NCBI RefSeq assembly: GCF_003332305.1
Contig: NZ_QOIO01000006.1
Coordinates: 62,001 to 126,000 of the forward strand
Length of the DNA: 64,000 bases
Direction: 5' to 3'
Source: Microvirga aerophila
GTDB taxonomy: Bacteria; Pseudomonadota; Alphaproteobacteria; Rhizobiales; Beijerinckiaceae
Below are positions 1 through 7,872 of this stretch, piece after piece; position 1 is the stretch's first letter, and each line of letters opens with the position of its first letter. Position numbers and translations under genes: made by a program. The notes beneath the pieces were generated by a model. That model ran no database searches and was not told the DNA's origin. It saw nothing but the letters and a program-made list of their open reading frames with translations.

Positions 1-710
1 CGGAGCCGCATTTCGGCCTTGCTCACTCCATGGGCGGCGCCATCGCCTTGAGCGCGGCCTACGAGAGCTGGCTGCCCTTCCGCCGCCTGGTCACCTCGAC
101 GCCGATGATCGCCCTGTGCATGATCCGCTATACCCGCGCCGCAGCCCTGACGGCCAGGATCCTGAAACTGCTGGGCTTCGGGAAGACGTTCGTGCCCGGT
201 GGAGGCGAAACCTCGATCAGCACCCTGCCATTCAAGGGAAACCGCCTCACGAGCGACCCTGTCCGCTATGCCCGCAACGCCCATGTGGCCAACGCCATCG
301 GGGCCGGTGCGATCGGCGCTCCGACCGTCTCGTGGCTCGATGCCGCCTTCCGTTTCATGAGGCGTTTCGTCGATCCTCGTTACGCCCTAAAAATCCGCCT
401 GCCGACCCTGATCATCGCAGCTGGGGCCGACCCGGTCTGCGCAACCCCGGCGACAGAGCGGTTCGCCGCACGCCTCAAGGCCGGGCGCGCCATCGTCCTG
501 CCCGGGGCCAGGCATGAGATCCTGATGGAGCGCGACGTGATCCGCGAGCAGTTCTGGGCCGCCTTCGACGCCTTCATTCCCGGAAGCCCCGACAGTGCAG
601 GGGCGAAACAGGATGCCGTCGAAACGGCGTCAGCGGCTGAGCAGCTCGACGGCGGCCGCGTGGACGCGGCGGTCGCCGGCCGCCACAATGCGCCCGCCCT
701 CAGCGGCTGA
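1..710 (+). CDS. alpha/beta hydrolase (lysophospholipase-like), 5' truncated by window edge
   Basis: This is the C-terminal part of a serine hydrolase; the reading frame is already open at base 3. The nucleophile elbow A-H-S-M-G-G is encoded at about bases 21-38. A likely acid (G-A-D-P-V) and a catalytic histidine (G-A-R-H-E) follow at the expected distances, so the whole C-terminal half of the fold is present. The family acts on monoacylglycerols, lysophospholipids or other esters; the substrate cannot be told from sequence. The last 81 bases overlap convergently with the 3' end of hisN on the other strand, and the tail there is low-complexity Ala/Gly/Asp-rich, so the final 25 residues may be an extension of little function. 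Confidence 0.8.
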   Translation, partial: EPHFGLAHSMGGAIALSAAYESWLPFRRLVTSTPMIALCMIRYTRAAALTARILKLLGFGKTFVPGGGETSISTLPFKGNRLTSDPVRYARNAHVANAIGAGAIGAPTVSWLDAAFRFMRRFVDPRYALKIRLPTLIIAAGADPVCATPATERFAARLKAGRAIVLPGARHEILMERDVIREQFWAAFDAFIPGSPDSAGAKQDAVETASAAEQLDGGRVDAAVAGRHNAPALSG

Positions 711-1412
711 GCCGCCGTCCCAGGCGGTGACGATGCCGCCTGCGCCTTCGATGATCGGGATGAGCGCCACGATGTCGTAGGGCTTGAGGCCGGATTCGAC
801 CACGAGGTCGATATGGCCCGCCGCCAGCATGCAATAGGCGTAGCAGTCGCAGCCGTAGCGGGCGAGACGGGCGACGCTCTCGACCCGGTCGTAGGCCCGC
901 AGCTCCTCGCCGGCGAAGAGTTTCGGGCTGGTGGTGGAGATGACCGCATCCTTGAGGGAAGCGCAGCGGCGCGTCATCAGCTTGCGCTCGCCGCCGTGCC
1001 CCTGATAGGTCGCGCCGCCCTCGTCCCCGAAGAAGCGCTCGCCCGTGAAGGGCTGGTGCATCATGCCGAAAACCGGCTGCCCGTTGCGCGAAAGGCCGAT
1101 CAGGGTGCCCCAGGTTGGGAGGCCCGCAATGAAGGCTCGTGTGCCGTCGATGGGATCGAGCACCCAGACGTATTCCGCATCTGTCCCCTCGGAGCCGAAC
1201 TCCTCGCCGATGATGCCGTGGGTCGGGAAGGTGCGCTTGATGAGCTGGCGCATGGCCGCCTCGCTCGCCCGGTCGGCTTCCGTGACCGGATCGAAGGCTC
1301 CGCCCCGGGACTTGTCCTCCGCCGCGATGGTGGTGCGGAAGAAGGGCAGGATCGCCTGGCCCGACACAGTCGCGAGCTCGTTGACGAAATGCTTGAAGTC
1401 GATGAGCCCCAT
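630..1412 (-). CDS. hisN: histidinol-phosphatase, inositol-monophosphatase fold
   Basis: It probably removes phosphate from L-histidinol phosphate in histidine synthesis. The Mg-binding motifs of the inositol monophosphatase family are clear: G-E-E-F-G and D-P-I-D-G-T. The late motif reads P-Y-D-I-V-A-L-I-P-I-I-E-G-A-G-G, where the Tyr-Asp pair and the IPIIEGAGG stretch are typical of the HisN branch rather than SuhB. I start it at ATG 1412 (MGLIDF, 260 residues) because purine-rich AAGGGA lies just upstream and the earlier in-frame part is low-complexity. It is divergent from the MFS gene. A true SuhB-like paralogue lies at 45.3-46.1 kb. A general inositol-phosphate phosphatase role is the alternative. 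Confidence 0.85.
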   Translation of the reverse strand: MGLIDFKHFVNELATVSGQAILPFFRTTIAAEDKSRGGAFDPVTEADRASEAAMRQLIKRTFPTHGIIGEEFGSEGTDAEYVWVLDPIDGTRAFIAGLPTWGTLIGLSRNGQPVFGMMHQPFTGERFFGDEGGATYQGHGGERKLMTRRCASLKDAVISTTSPKLFAGEELRAYDRVESVARLARYGCDCYAYCMLAAGHIDLVVESGLKPYDIVALIPIIEGAGGIVTAWDGGSAAEGGRIVAAGDRRVHAAAVELLSR

Positions 1413-1544
1413 GTGCCCCGATCCCTTGTCTCTTGCCGCAGACCGCCCTGGCGGCCCCGTTTCCCCTCCGCTTTTATCAACAGCGCCTCGCGCGGCAAGC
1501 GATTCCATGGCAGGAAGCCGTTCCCGTCACGGATACCAAACGGC

Positions 1545-2804
1545 ATGAAGACTGCTCACAGCTCTGCTCCGACCCGCTCTGAGACAGCCATCGTTCTCAT
1601 CCTCGCGCTTGTGGCGATCTACGCGGTCAGCCAGTTCCTGCGTAATTCCGTGGGGGTCATCGCCCAGGATCTCGCTCGGGAACTCAGCCTGACGGCGACC
1701 CAGATCGGTCTCCTATCGAGCACGTTCTTCTTCGCCTTCGCGGCCGCGCAAATTCCTGTCGGGATCGCGATCGATCGCTATGGCCCCAAGCGGACGATGG
1801 TCGCAACCGCCGTTCTGGCGATTCTCGGTGCCGTCCTGTTCGCCCTTGCGTCATCGGGCGCGATGCTGGTGACAGCCCGCGCCGTTATGGGTCTTGGCTG
1901 TTCGGCGTTCCTGATGGCCCCATTGGTGATCTATGCCCGGCGCTTTCCGCCGGAGCGGTTCGCGAGCCTGACGAGCCTTCAGATGGGCTTTGCCAATATC
2001 GGAACCCTGACGGCCACGGCCCCGCTTGCGGCCGCGGCCGGCCTGTTCGGCTGGCGTGCCTCTTTCCTCGTGGTGGCCGGCTTCGCCGTTCTCGTGACCC
2101 TCTGGATCGCCTGGAAAGTGCCAAGCGACAAGGATGCCGGTCCGGCGCGGGAGAGCTTGTCCGCAGCCGTTCGGGGCGCGGTGCTCGCCCTCAAGGTGCG
2201 GTCGTTCTGGCCGGTCTTCTTCGTGCACCTGACCGCCTATTCGTGCTTTGCCAGCGTCATCGGTCTCTGGGGCGGCCCCTGGCTGGCGGATGTCCATCAG
2301 GCGGACGCCGCCGTGAAGGGCAATATCCTCCTCATCGGCGCGAGCGCCCAGATCGCCGGCCTGCTTCTCTGGGGCGCCATGGACCGCTTCTGGGGAAGCT
2401 ACAAGCAGCCGGTGCTGTTCGGTGGCGGGACTGTGGTGTTTCTCCTGATCATCGTGACTTTCTTCCAACTCGACAGAACCTCGGCTGCCGTGTGGTTCGG
2501 CCTGTTCGGTCTGTTCGTCGCCTTCACGCCGATCCTGACGGCGCACGGCAAATCCCTCTTTCCGCCTGAGCTGACGGGACGAGGGATCACCCTCATGAAC
2601 ATGGGCACCATGGGAGGCGCGTTCATTTCCCAGAGCGTGACCGGAATGCTGATGGACCTCATAGGCCGGACTGAGACCGGAGCCAACCTGCCGGAAGGCT
2701 ATCGGCTGGTTTTTGCCGCTTTGGCAGGCTGGCTGCTCATCAGTCTTGCATTCTATACCAGGGCTATTGACCTACATCCAAGCAGGTATGCATCCAATGC
2801 ATAA
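1545..2804 (+). CDS. MFS transporter
   Basis: A 419-residue major facilitator with about 12 hydrophobic segments and the loop 2-3 signature D-R-Y-G-P-K-R-T near residue 77. The first helix starts at about residue 15 (IVLILALVAIYAVSQF). The frame is open far upstream, to about base 813, but that part is the antisense of hisN and is not protein-like, so ATG 1545 is taken as the start; no strong ribosome site is visible. Substrate unknown; the family includes drug, sugar-phosphate and organic-acid carriers. It is transcribed away from hisN and towards the sRNA at 2.86-2.95 kb. Confidence 0.8.
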   Translation: MKTAHSSAPTRSETAIVLILALVAIYAVSQFLRNSVGVIAQDLARELSLTATQIGLLSSTFFFAFAAAQIPVGIAIDRYGPKRTMVATAVLAILGAVLFALASSGAMLVTARAVMGLGCSAFLMAPLVIYARRFPPERFASLTSLQMGFANIGTLTATAPLAAAAGLFGWRASFLVVAGFAVLVTLWIAWKVPSDKDAGPARESLSAAVRGAVLALKVRSFWPVFFVHLTAYSCFASVIGLWGGPWLADVHQADAAVKGNILLIGASAQIAGLLLWGAMDRFWGSYKQPVLFGGGTVVFLLIIVTFFQLDRTSAAVWFGLFGLFVAFTPILTAHGKSLFPPELTGRGITLMNMGTMGGAFISQSVTGMLMDLIGRTETGANLPEGYRLVFAALAGWLLISLAFYTRAIDLHPSRYASNA

Positions 2805-2856
2805 CAAAAAGCTGGATTTCGGTTGCAAATGTTGCGGCGCGGTGTAATTGTTGCAG

Positions 2857-2945
2857 TGCGGTAAGGCGATGGCGTCGCCCTACCGCAGCCCTTCTTGGGC
2901 GTTTCCTCCCTAAACTTTGGGCCGCTGGCAACAGCGGCCTTTTTT
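2857..2945 (+). ncRNA. mmgR: MmgR / suhB-type (alpha-r8) trans-acting small RNA
   Basis: Three elements lie in order. A hairpin at 2857-2887 has a 7-bp plus 5-bp stem with one mismatch. It is followed by an unpaired stretch holding TTTCCTCCCT at 2902-2911, then a perfect 8-bp terminator hairpin at 2920-2939 with six T. From memory, the decamer is the conserved single-stranded core of the Sinorhizobium MmgR (Rfam suhB) family, which sits between a suhB/hisN-type phosphatase gene and an N-formylglutamate amidohydrolase plus cpdR. The same neighbours occur here, with an MFS gene added. A weak promoter (TTGCAA, 16 bases, TAATTG, 2823-2850) would start it near 2857. The CCUCC core could pair with ribosome-binding sites. 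The 5' end is inferred. Confidence 0.75.
2920..2945 (+). terminator. rho-independent terminator of the MmgR-like sRNA
   Basis: Perfect stem GGCCGCTG / CAGCGGCC with GCAA tetraloop followed by TTTTTT. It probably also ends read-through from the MFS gene. Confidence 0.9.
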
Positions 2946-3032
2946 CTTGCCCGGATTCCTAAAATGCCCGGCCGAGACGTGGCAGTTCATCGGGCGCGAA
3001 GCTTCCCGAGGGCAGGGGAGGTGGGATCGGGA

Positions 3033-3923
3033 TTATTCGGCTGCGATCTGCCGGGGGGTGAGTTCGCCGGAGAGTTCGCCGATGACCTGGGAAAAGGTCT
3101 CCATCAGATCGCTCGCCAAGGGAGCGAAGCCCGCCTTCTTCTGCAGACCGCGCTCGTCCATGTAGATGGCGCGATTGATCTCGACCTGCAGGGCATGCCG
3201 GCCCAGCGCCGGTTCGCCGTAATGTTCCGTAATGAAGCCGCCCGCATAGGGCTTGTTGCGCACCACCGTATAGCCTCTGCCCCGCAGGGCCGCCTCCACC
3301 AGATCGATCAGCAGCACGGCGCAACTGGTGCCGTAGCGATCCCCTAGGACGATGTCGGCCTTGGCGCCGTCTTCGCGGCTCACGCTGCTGGACGGCATGG
3401 AGTGGCAGTCGATCAGGATGGCGTGGCCGAAGGTCCCTCCCGTGCGGCGCAGGAGCTGCCGCAAGGCCCGGTGATAGGGTTTGTAGAGCCATTCGATGCG
3501 GTGGAGCGCTTCTTCGACAGGCAAGCGCGAGCGATAGATCTCCTGCCCGTCGGCGACGATGCGCGGGATGGTTCCGAGGCCTCCCGCGACCCGCATGGAG
3601 CGCGTATTGGCGAAGGCTGGCAGCCTTCCATCGAACATGCGGGAATCGAGTTCGTAGGGCTCCCGGTTCAGGTCGAGATAGGCGCGCGGGAAACGAGCCG
3701 TCATGAGGGGCGCACCGAGGCTTGGGACCTCGGCGAAAAGCTCGTCCACGAAAGCGTCCTCGGACCGCCGCAGGGCCATGGCGTCGAGGCGGGATTCGGC
3801 CAGGAACGATGCGGGGTACACAGCCCCCGCGTGAGGAACGTTGAAGATGAACGGCACCGATTGGGCCGGTGGTTCAACGACGACGTAGGGTGGATCGAAC
3901 TCGTCAGCGATTACTGGCCGCAT
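3033..3923 (-). CDS. hutG: N-formylglutamate amidohydrolase
   Basis: It hydrolyses N-formyl-L-glutamate to formate and glutamate, the last step of one histidine-degradation route, or acts on a related N-formyl amino acid. Family landmarks are the N-terminal F-N-V-P-H-A-G, N-R-E-P-Y-E-L, the I-D-C-H-S-M-P motif with metal-ligand His, and V-E-I-N-R near the C-terminus. I choose ATG 3923 (MRPVIADEF, 296 residues), since homologues begin at this point; a longer version from 4001 has no better ribosome site. No hutH, hutU or hutI is near, so the gene need not serve histidine use. A more distant paralogue lies at 8890-9723. It is divergent from cpdR, as in Sinorhizobium. Confidence 0.85.
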   Translation of the reverse strand: MRPVIADEFDPPYVVVEPPAQSVPFIFNVPHAGAVYPASFLAESRLDAMALRRSEDAFVDELFAEVPSLGAPLMTARFPRAYLDLNREPYELDSRMFDGRLPAFANTRSMRVAGGLGTIPRIVADGQEIYRSRLPVEEALHRIEWLYKPYHRALRQLLRRTGGTFGHAILIDCHSMPSSSVSREDGAKADIVLGDRYGTSCAVLLIDLVEAALRGRGYTVVRNKPYAGGFITEHYGEPALGRHALQVEINRAIYMDERGLQKKAGFAPLASDLMETFSQVIGELSGELTPRQIAAE

Positions 3924-4101
3924 CAGGGTGTTGGTTCTGCCGGAGATGAAGGAAAATGAAAACGTTTCATTTAGTGTAAGGAAGCGCTCTCGTCTGTCCA
4001 TGACAATATTGTTGACGAACTGCGTCGTTCTTTCACGGCTTGTTTACCACGAGGCGTCATGAAGGCTGGAGATATCCGCCACGATTCGGGGTCGGCAACC
4101 G

Positions 4102-4458
4102 ATGAAGATTATTCTCGCTGAAGATGACAATGACATGCGGCGCTTCCTTGTGAAGGCGCTGCAGAACGCAGGCTACGACGTGGCCTCGTTCGACAACGGC
4201 CTTTCGGCCTACAACCGGTTGCGCGAAGAACCGTTCGAGCTCCTGCTGACGGATATCGTCATGCCGGAGATGGACGGAATCGAGCTGGCGCGTCGGGCGA
4301 CGGAGCTCGATCCGGACATCAAGGTGATGTTCATCACCGGCTTCGCGGCCGTGGCTCTCAATCCGGATTCCCAGGCTCCTCGCGACGCCAAGGTCCTGTC
4401 GAAGCCGTTCCACCTTCGCGACCTCGTCAACGAGGTCGAGAAAATGATGGCCGCCTGA
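4102..4458 (+). CDS. cpdR: CpdR-type single-domain response regulator
   Basis: A stand-alone receiver of 118 residues. The acidic pair is E8/D9, the phospho-acceptor is D51 in L-L-L-T-D-I-V-M-P-E-M-D-G, the conserved Thr is T79 and the Lys is K101 in S-K-P-F-H. There is no output domain. In Caulobacter, unphosphorylated CpdR primes ClpXP to degrade CtrA-network substrates such as PdeA; phosphorylation by the CckA-ChpT relay blocks this. The F-H-L-R-D-L-V-N-E-V-E-K-M tail matches CpdR orthologues. Neighbours (hutG, MmgR-type sRNA, hisN) reproduce the cpdR1 locus of Sinorhizobium. rcdA, encoding a second ClpXP adaptor, is 36 kb away in this window. Confidence 0.9.
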   Translation: MKIILAEDDNDMRRFLVKALQNAGYDVASFDNGLSAYNRLREEPFELLLTDIVMPEMDGIELARRATELDPDIKVMFITGFAAVALNPDSQAPRDAKVLSKPFHLRDLVNEVEKMMAA

Positions 4459-4559
4459 AAAAGGTTGCCGTTCACGGCTTGCGTCCCTGGGCGCTTGCCG
4501 CTATATCGCCCTCCACACCGGGGGCGCGGTCTTTTATAGATCATCTTCCGGATGGAGAT

Positions 4560-4634
4560 GGGCGATTAGCTCAGCGGGAGAGCACACCCTTGACATGGGT
4601 GGGGTCACAGGTTCAATCCCTGTATCGCCCACCA
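4560..4634 (+). tRNA. tRNA-Val (anticodon GAC)
   Basis: A complete cloverleaf. The acceptor GGGCGAT pairs with ATCGCCC, the D arm is GCTC/GAGC, the anticodon stem is CACCC/GGGTG with loop TTGACAT (anticodon GAC), and the T arm is ACAGG/CCTGT with TTCAATC. The terminal CCA is encoded, with discriminator A. It lies 101 bases after cpdR. Confidence 0.97.
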
Positions 4635-4945
4635 TCTCCACCCCAATATTCCAGCCCCGTGAATCGCTGCGGCTGGCCGGCACCCCTTAAAATTCATTCC
4701 TTTGGCTCCCGCTTGCGGGCGCATCGAGCTTTGCCGTTGCGACGCGGCCCATGCAGCGCGTCATAGGCTCAGTACGCGCGAAAGATGCCACGAAAGGGGT
4801 TGCTTTTCTTGAGGAAATCCGTAGATAGACGGCTCCAACAGCACGGCAGTGATGTGTCCACATCGTGGGGTCGTTCATTCGATCCCAGCCGGGCTCAGTC
4901 TTTGCTTATTTTCCGGCCTTCCTGAAAGGCCGCAGGAGACCGGAT
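4635..4945 (+). promoter_or_regulatory. structured leader and candidate promoter of rpmJ
   Basis: This 311-base gap holds no gene I can support. A possible promoter is TTGCTT (4800-4805), 16 bases, TAGATA (4822-4827), giving a leader of about 110 bases. The leader contains three hairpins. The first is GATGTG/CACATC (4851-4864). The second, GGGGT/ATCCC (4867-4886), looks like a degenerate tRNA T-arm. The third is a 7-bp stem CGGCCTT/AAGGCCG (4914-4932), which ends two bases before the AGGAG ribosome site. The last could control access to the ribosome site. Function is inferred only. Confidence 0.35.
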
Positions 4946-5071
4946 ATGAAGATCCGTAACTCGTTGAAGTCGATCCGCGGCCGTCACCGCGACAACCAGC
5001 TGGTTCGTCGCAAGGGCCGGGTCTACATCATCAACAAGACCCAGAAGCGCTACAAGGCTCGTCAGGGCTGA
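4946..5071 (+). CDS. rpmJ: 50S ribosomal protein L36, cysteine-free type
   Basis: 41 residues, beginning M-K-I-R-N-S-L-K and ending K-R-Y-K-A-R-Q-G. It is the zinc-independent C-minus form of L36 (YkgO type): the Cys4 zinc ribbon of the classical protein is absent. It binds 23S rRNA in the large subunit. The start at 4946 is fixed by AGGAG at 4934-4938; an upstream in-frame ATG at 4865 would add 27 residues found in no L36. It is a lone gene with its own leader and a strong terminator just after it. Confidence 0.95.
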   Translation: MKIRNSLKSIRGRHRDNQLVRRKGRVYIINKTQKRYKARQG

Positions 5072-5112
5072 GTTTCGCTTGCGGCAATGCCGCACGCATT
5101 ATTGAATTGACC

Positions 5113-5151
5113 GCGCATGCCGGGACCCTAAAATCCCGGCATGCGCTTTTT
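5113..5151 (+). terminator. rpmJ terminator that contains the next gene's start codon
   Basis: Perfect 13-bp stem (5113-5125 with 5134-5146), eight-base loop, then TTTTT at 5147-5151, 41 bases after rpmJ. ATG 5141, the start of the following TPR gene, sits inside the 3' arm. Confidence 0.85.
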
Positions 5152-5737
5152 CGCGTTCCTGCTGACCGCCTCATTGAGCCTCCTCATCCACCCCGTTGGG
5201 GCGCAGGAGGGCGCGCGTCCCAAGGAGCAGGCTCCCGCCGCGCGACCGGCGCCCCGCGCCTCGACCCTCGATGAGCTGTTCGAGCGTCTCTCCAAGGCTG
5301 AGAACGAGCAGGAAGCGCAGGGCATTTCGACCCTGATCGACCGGCGTCTGTCACGGTCCGGGTCCGATACGGCCGACCTACTGCTGAGCCGGGCAACGCA
5401 GGCCTACGAGTCGAAGGATCATCCGCTGGCGGTCGAGCTTCTGGATCGCGTGTTGGCGCTCCAGCCCGCCTGGGCTGAGGCCTGGTACCGGCGGGCCACC
5501 ATTTTCTACCAGCTCGATGATCCCATCGGCGCCATGGCGGATCTCCACAAGGCCCTGAAGATCGAGCCGCGCCATTTCGGAGCTTGGGCCGGGCTCGGCC
5601 ATATTCTCATGGCGTCAGAGGACAAGATCCGCGCCCTGGAGGCCTACCGGCGCGCCCTTAAGATCAACCCGCAATTCCCGACCCTTCAGACCATCGAGAA
5701 GCGCCTCAGCCAGGAGGTCGGCGGTCAGGACCTCTGA
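5141..5737 (+). CDS. periplasmic tetratricopeptide-repeat protein
   Basis: 198 residues with a signal peptide (MRFFAFLLTASLSLLIHPVGA, cleavage near residue 21), a charged and Pro-rich linker, and about three TPR units from residue 85 to 190, including A-W-A-E-A-W-Y-R-R-A. Exported TPR proteins usually act as scaffolds; the partner is unknown. The start codon is unusual: it lies inside the rpmJ terminator stem, so any transcript beginning upstream either terminates or carries the start codon in a stable hairpin. A later start would cut into the signal peptide, so I keep ATG 5141. It converges with pyk. Confidence 0.8.
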   Translation: MRFFAFLLTASLSLLIHPVGAQEGARPKEQAPAARPAPRASTLDELFERLSKAENEQEAQGISTLIDRRLSRSGSDTADLLLSRATQAYESKDHPLAVELLDRVLALQPAWAEAWYRRATIFYQLDDPIGAMADLHKALKIEPRHFGAWAGLGHILMASEDKIRALEAYRRALKINPQFPTLQTIEKRLSQEVGGQDL

Positions 5738-5796
5738 CCCGACCATCCATCAAGACATGATGTCCCAGCCACGCGCGGCGGCCGGGACCTGCAGGC

Positions 5797-7233
5797 TCAG
5801 GCCTGGGCGGCGTGTTCCGGGCTGACGAAGGCGATGCGCACCATGTTGGTGGCGCCCGGCGTGCCGAAGGGGACGCCCGCCACGATGATGATGCGGTCCC
5901 CGACCTGCGAATGGCCTTCGCGTACGGAGAATTTGCAGGCCCGGAACGCCATGTCGTCGATGTCGCTGGCATCCTTAGTGCGGATCGAATGCACCCCCCA
6001 GACCAGCGCTAGGCGACGGGCGGTGTTGACGCTCGGCGTCAGGGCAATCACCGTCGAGTTGGGCCTCTCGCGGGCGATGCGGAACGCGGTGGAGCCCGAA
6101 TAGGTCCAGGCGGCAATGGCCTTGAGGTTGAGCGTATCGGCGATCTGGTGCGCGCCGGCCGCGATGGCGTCGGAGCCGGTGGCCTCGGGCGCGGCGTTCT
6201 GGGTCTGCACGATCGACCAGTAGCTCTGGTCCTGCTCGACCTCCTCGGCGATCCGGTTCATGGTGGCGACCGCTTCGATCGGGTATTGGCCTGAAGCGCT
6301 TTCCGCCGAGAGCATCACCGCATCGGCTCCGTCATAGACGGCCGTCGCTACGTCGGACACCTCGGCGCGGGTCGGCACCGGCGACGTGATCATGGATTCC
6401 AGCATCTGGGTCGCCACCACCACGGGCTTGCCCAGCCGGCGCGCCGCGCGAACGATCCGCTTCTGGATGCCCGGCACCTTCTCCAGGGGCATCTCGACGC
6501 CCAGATCCCCGCGCGCCACCATGACCGCGTCCGAAATCTCCATGATTTCGTCGAGGCGGGTGATGGCCTGGGGCTTCTCGAGCTTGGCCATGACGAGCGC
6601 GCGCCCGCGCGCCACCTTCTTCACCTCGGCCACGTCCTCGGGGCGCTGCACGAACGACAGGGCGATCCAGTCGACGCCCGCGTCGAGAGCGGCTTCCAGA
6701 TCAGAGCGGTCCTTATCGGTCATGGCCGCCACGGGGATCACCGTGTCGGGCAGGCTCACGCCCTTGCGGTTGGAGATCTTGCCGGCCACCTCGACCTCGG
6801 TAGTGGCCGAACCCTGCTTCACGCTTTTCACCCGCAGGCGAAGCTTGCCGTCGTCAACGAGAACCGTATCGCCCGGCTCCAGGGAGGACAGGATTTCCGG
6901 ATGGGGCAGGTGAACGCGGTCTCCGGTGCCGAGGGTCTTGTCGGCGTCGAGGGTAAAGGTCTGACCCTGCACCAGCATGGTGCTGTCGCCTTCGAACGCG
7001 CCGACCCGCAGCTTCGGGCCCTGAAGATCGGCCAGGATGGCGATGGGGCGCTTGAACTTCGCCTCCACGGCGCGGATCATCTCGACCCGCTCCTTCAGGC
7101 GCTCCCGGGGCAGGTGGCTCATGTTGAGGCGGAACACGTCGGCGCCCGCCTCGAACAGCTTGGCGATCATCTCCGGGCTCTCGGAGGCCGGGCCCAAGGT
7201 TGCCAGTATCTTCGTGCGCCGTGCGCGTCTCAT
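5797..7233 (-). CDS. pyk: pyruvate kinase
   Basis: It converts phosphoenolpyruvate and ADP to pyruvate and ATP, the last step of glycolysis, in the cytosol. 478 residues, the normal bacterial length. The N-terminal T-K-I-L-A-T-L-G-P-A-S, the active-site M-A-K-L-E-K-P and M-V-A-R-G-D-L-G-V-E motifs, and the C-terminal allosteric domain are all intact. AGGGGGG lies before the start. The stop codon of the upstream DUF1036 gene is one base from this ATG, so the two are almost certainly cotranscribed. The pairing with a DUF1036 gene recurs in Rhizobiales, from memory. Confidence 0.97.
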   Translation of the reverse strand: MRRARRTKILATLGPASESPEMIAKLFEAGADVFRLNMSHLPRERLKERVEMIRAVEAKFKRPIAILADLQGPKLRVGAFEGDSTMLVQGQTFTLDADKTLGTGDRVHLPHPEILSSLEPGDTVLVDDGKLRLRVKSVKQGSATTEVEVAGKISNRKGVSLPDTVIPVAAMTDKDRSDLEAALDAGVDWIALSFVQRPEDVAEVKKVARGRALVMAKLEKPQAITRLDEIMEISDAVMVARGDLGVEMPLEKVPGIQKRIVRAARRLGKPVVVATQMLESMITSPVPTRAEVSDVATAVYDGADAVMLSAESASGQYPIEAVATMNRIAEEVEQDQSYWSIVQTQNAAPEATGSDAIAAGAHQIADTLNLKAIAAWTYSGSTAFRIARERPNSTVIALTPSVNTARRLALVWGVHSIRTKDASDIDDMAFRACKFSVREGHSQVGDRIIIVAGVPFGTPGATNMVRIAFVSPEHAAQA

Positions 7234-7234
7234 G

Positions 7235-7696
7235 TCATTGCCCCCCTGGGCGGTTCGTTTCGGTCAGCTGAATTGTCCAGCTCTTCTGTTCCCCGGTATC
7301 GACTTCGAAGAAGCCGCTGCGATCGAAGCCCCTGGCGAGGCAGTCCTCCGTGCCGCGAATGGTAAATTCCCGCTCGCGCGTGCACATGAAGGAGCGTCCG
7401 CTCCACTCGCCGCCCCGGTCGTAATCGACGGCGTACACATAATAGAATCGCCCGGCGAGCTGCCCCTTGAGAAGGGTTTCGCACCCGCGCGCCGTCAGAT
7501 TCCACCAGCCTTCGGTCACCCAGCCATCGGCATCCCGGTAACCGAGGGCGATGCCAACCCGACTCGACGTCATGTTGCACAGGCGCAGGTCGGCCCGCGC
7601 CGGGGAAGCGCTCAACATTCCTCCCGTGACGAGAAAGACCGCGAGCCCGAGGCTTCGCCGCCAGCAAGGAGCCGAGAGGATGGATGCGGGCTTCAT
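7235..7696 (-). CDS. secreted DUF1036 family protein
   Basis: 153 residues with a signal peptide ending near A-S-P-A-R-A (residue 35). The DUF1036 domain that follows starts D-L-R-L-C-N and carries several Trp and Cys residues (E-G-W-W-N-L, three further Cys), suggesting disulfides in the periplasm. Function of the family is unknown. ATG 7696 is chosen because it begins the signal peptide; the frame stays open for another 390 codons upstream but is the antisense of the EamA gene and is not coding. It is immediately upstream of pyk, one base apart. Confidence 0.8.
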   Translation of the reverse strand: MKPASILSAPCWRRSLGLAVFLVTGGMLSASPARADLRLCNMTSSRVGIALGYRDADGWVTEGWWNLTARGCETLLKGQLAGRFYYVYAVDYDRGGEWSGRSFMCTREREFTIRGTEDCLARGFDRSGFFEVDTGEQKSWTIQLTETNRPGGQ

Positions 7697-7872
7697 GGAT
7701 GCCGGTTCAGGTCTGTCCGAGAGGAGCGGGATCGCGCAATGCTTCGTGAACGATGGTGAGCCCTTGTCGATCAGAAGTGCCGTCGCATCAAGTCCCACCG
7801 ACAGGATTGATGCAGCTTGAGCGCGTTTAAATTCACCAAGCCTCTCTGTTCCAAGGGGGAAAAGGGCCTGGA

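Noticed and set aside
813-1544. N-terminal extension of the MFS transporter to 663 residues
   Set aside because: The extension is the antisense of hisN; the first membrane helix and the family start lie after ATG 1545.
4635-4900. A second complete tRNA after tRNA-Val
   Set aside because: Only a T-arm-like hairpin and a few following bases resemble tRNA; no acceptor or D arm can be drawn.
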